From JBGSYN01 sp041750975 (GTDB lineage Bacteria; Pseudomonadota; Alphaproteobacteria; Geminicoccales; Geminicoccaceae): a stretch of DNA of 6,582 nucleotides. Shown here in pieces: positions 5,842 to 6,582 of the stretch. A model generated the notes under the pieces. The model saw only the letters and a list, made by a program, of their open reading frames with translations, was not told the origin of the DNA and searched no databases. The translations under genes were made by a program, and so were the position numbers. Numbering within the stretch: position 1 is the first letter of the stretch; each line of letters starts with the position of its first letter. The DNA is taken from NCBI GenBank assembly GCA_041750975.1, contig JBGSYN010000281.1, forward strand, positions 1 through 6,582, in the 5' to 3' direction.

Positions 5842-5930
5842 TTTTGCGAAGGGGCCGGCAGCCCGGCCCCTTGCGCGCATCCCCGGCGGGAGTTTTGGGG
5901 AGTTGCGTGGAGGGAATGCGTTCCCGGAAC
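5842..5930 (+). repeat. Intergenic hairpin repeat, copy 3
   Basis: TTTTGCG precedes AAGGGGCCGG (5849-5858), loop CAGC, CCGGCCCCTT (5863-5872), a perfect 10-bp stem. CGCGCATCCCCGGCGG (5874-5889) follows and is identical to copy 1 over 16 bases. A second small hairpin, GGGAA-TGCG-TTCCC (5912-5925), and CGGAAC follow. It lies in the 272-bp gap between the divergent vapBC and cupin genes, so here it cannot serve as a terminator for either neighbour. Confidence 0.75.
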
Positions 5931-5998
5931 CAGTGATTTCTTGACTTGTTCTACCTCGAAGATGCAGTGTGAAATCTACTCTGGATCGGAGGGGGATT

Positions 5999-6582
5999 AT
6001 GTTCGATCTCGACCGTTTCATCGACGATTGTAAAACCGCCATTCATCGCGACCGCAGCCACAAAGCCGTGCAGGAGGTTGTCGAGGCGGCCATACGAGAT
6101 CCGAACGATATCATCAAAACCCTCGGAGAGCCCAGCCAAGGCGCCATCGGCAAACTCTACAACTCGCCCGAACTCACCATCATCAACCTGGTCTGGGCGC
6201 CGCACATGGTGCTCATGCCCCACAACCACGAAATGTGGGCCGTGATCGGCATCTATACCGGCCGCGAGGACAACATCTTCTGGCGCCGCCACCAGGAAGA
6301 CCGGCGCCACATCGAAGCAGCCGGCGCCCGCTCGCTCGCCGCGGGAGATGTCGTCCCTCTCGGCCCCGACATTATCCACTCCGTCACCAATCCGCTGCCG
6401 CGCTACACGGGAGCCATTCACGTCTATGGCGGCGACTTCTTCGAAACGCCACGCAGCGAATGGGACCCGGAAAACCTCTCCGAAACCCCCTTCGACGTCA
6501 ACAAAACCATACGCCTTTTCGAAGAAGCGAACCAGCGCTCGACCGCAACCCAAATCCCCGGGGTCCTAGGGGGCCATCAAGC
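5999..6582 (+). CDS. Cupin protein resembling the cysteine dioxygenase family, 3' end beyond right edge
   Basis: The frame is open from ATG 5999 to the window edge, at least 194 residues, probably close to full length for a protein of this type. GGAGGGGG (5988-5995) is the ribosome site. The N-terminal part is helical. The cupin core has the metal motif HNH (His75, His77) in LMPHNHEMWAVIG, a GRED turn (88-91), and a third His127 in GPDIIHSVTNP. This gives the three-histidine iron site of thiol dioxygenases (cysteine dioxygenase and 3-mercaptopropionate dioxygenase). IHVYGG (140-145) matches the conserved His-x-Tyr of those enzymes (His141, Tyr143), but the partner Ser is Ala139. The Cys that crosslinks to Tyr in animal cysteine dioxygenase is Val82 here. 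A thiol or related small-molecule dioxygenase is plausible; the substrate is unproven. Confidence 0.85.
   Translation, partial: MFDLDRFIDDCKTAIHRDRSHKAVQEVVEAAIRDPNDIIKTLGEPSQGAIGKLYNSPELTIINLVWAPHMVLMPHNHEMWAVIGIYTGREDNIFWRRHQEDRRHIEAAGARSLAAGDVVPLGPDIIHSVTNPLPRYTGAIHVYGGDFFETPRSEWDPENLSETPFDVNKTIRLFEEANQRSTATQIPGVLGGHQ

Noticed and set aside
1554..6000. CRISPR array made of the three hairpin repeats
   Set aside because: The copies are kilobases apart, separated by genes, with no regular spacers or cas genes.
5951..6553. Minus-strand frame of 200 codons opposite the cupin
   Set aside because: The plus strand encodes a cupin with clear metal-binding motifs and a strong ribosome site; this frame is its shadow.
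6556..6575. CCCCGGGG and CCTAGG palindromes near the right edge as a further repeat copy
   Set aside because: They lie within the open cupin frame and lack the AAGGGG stem and the CATCCCCGGCG block in order.

Overview
The window is GC-rich bacterial DNA, densely coding on both strands, with clear Shine-Dalgarno sites and occasional GTG starts. Gene content and protein style (VapBC module, SDR, HxlR regulator, Tat-like dienelactone hydrolase with a long leader) suggest an alphaproteobacterium, possibly Rhizobiales or Rhodospirillales. This is an impression from sequence style, not a phylogenetic result. It reads as an accessory, catabolism-flavoured region made of short independent transcription units rather than one long operon.

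Layout. 1-678 (-): the N-terminal part of an enolase-superfamily (mandelate racemase/muconate lactonizing type) enzyme, running off the left edge. 866-1534 (+): a glutathione S-transferase, divergent from it. 1554-1616: hairpin repeat copy 1, between convergent 3' ends. 1625-2023 (-): a RidA/YjgF-family gene broken by one in-frame TAG. It lies 13 nt downstream of 2037-2444 (-), a small barrel-like protein of unknown function. 2556-2924 (+): an HxlR-type repressor divergent from that pair, with a short inverted repeat between them that is a likely operator. 3071-3832 (+): an SDR oxidoreductase. 3878-3906: a hairpin terminator between convergent genes. 3914-4807 (-): a dienelactone hydrolase with a Tat-like leader. 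4985-5027: repeat copy 2. 5062-5726 (-): a VapBC toxin-antitoxin pair with coupled GTGA stop/start and an upstream inverted repeat. 5842-5889: repeat copy 3. 5999-6582 (+): a cupin resembling the cysteine dioxygenase family, open at the right edge.

How the genes may work together. The HxlR regulator and the barrel protein/RidA pair form a plausible self-contained regulated unit. The enolase-family enzyme, GST, SDR, dienelactone hydrolase and thiol-dioxygenase-like cupin are all typical of small-molecule or xenobiotic breakdown, but nothing in the sequence ties them to one substrate. VapBC is an independent stabilisation or stress module.

The most distinctive non-coding signal is a family of three intergenic hairpins (plus one possible degenerate copy). 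Outer stem bases and a downstream CATCCCCGGCG block are conserved, while inner stem bases change in compensating pairs. This indicates a REP-like dispersed element whose folded structure is maintained. No gaps above 300 bases lack a gene; the two largest (4808-5061 and 5727-5998) hold repeat copies and the VapBC operator.
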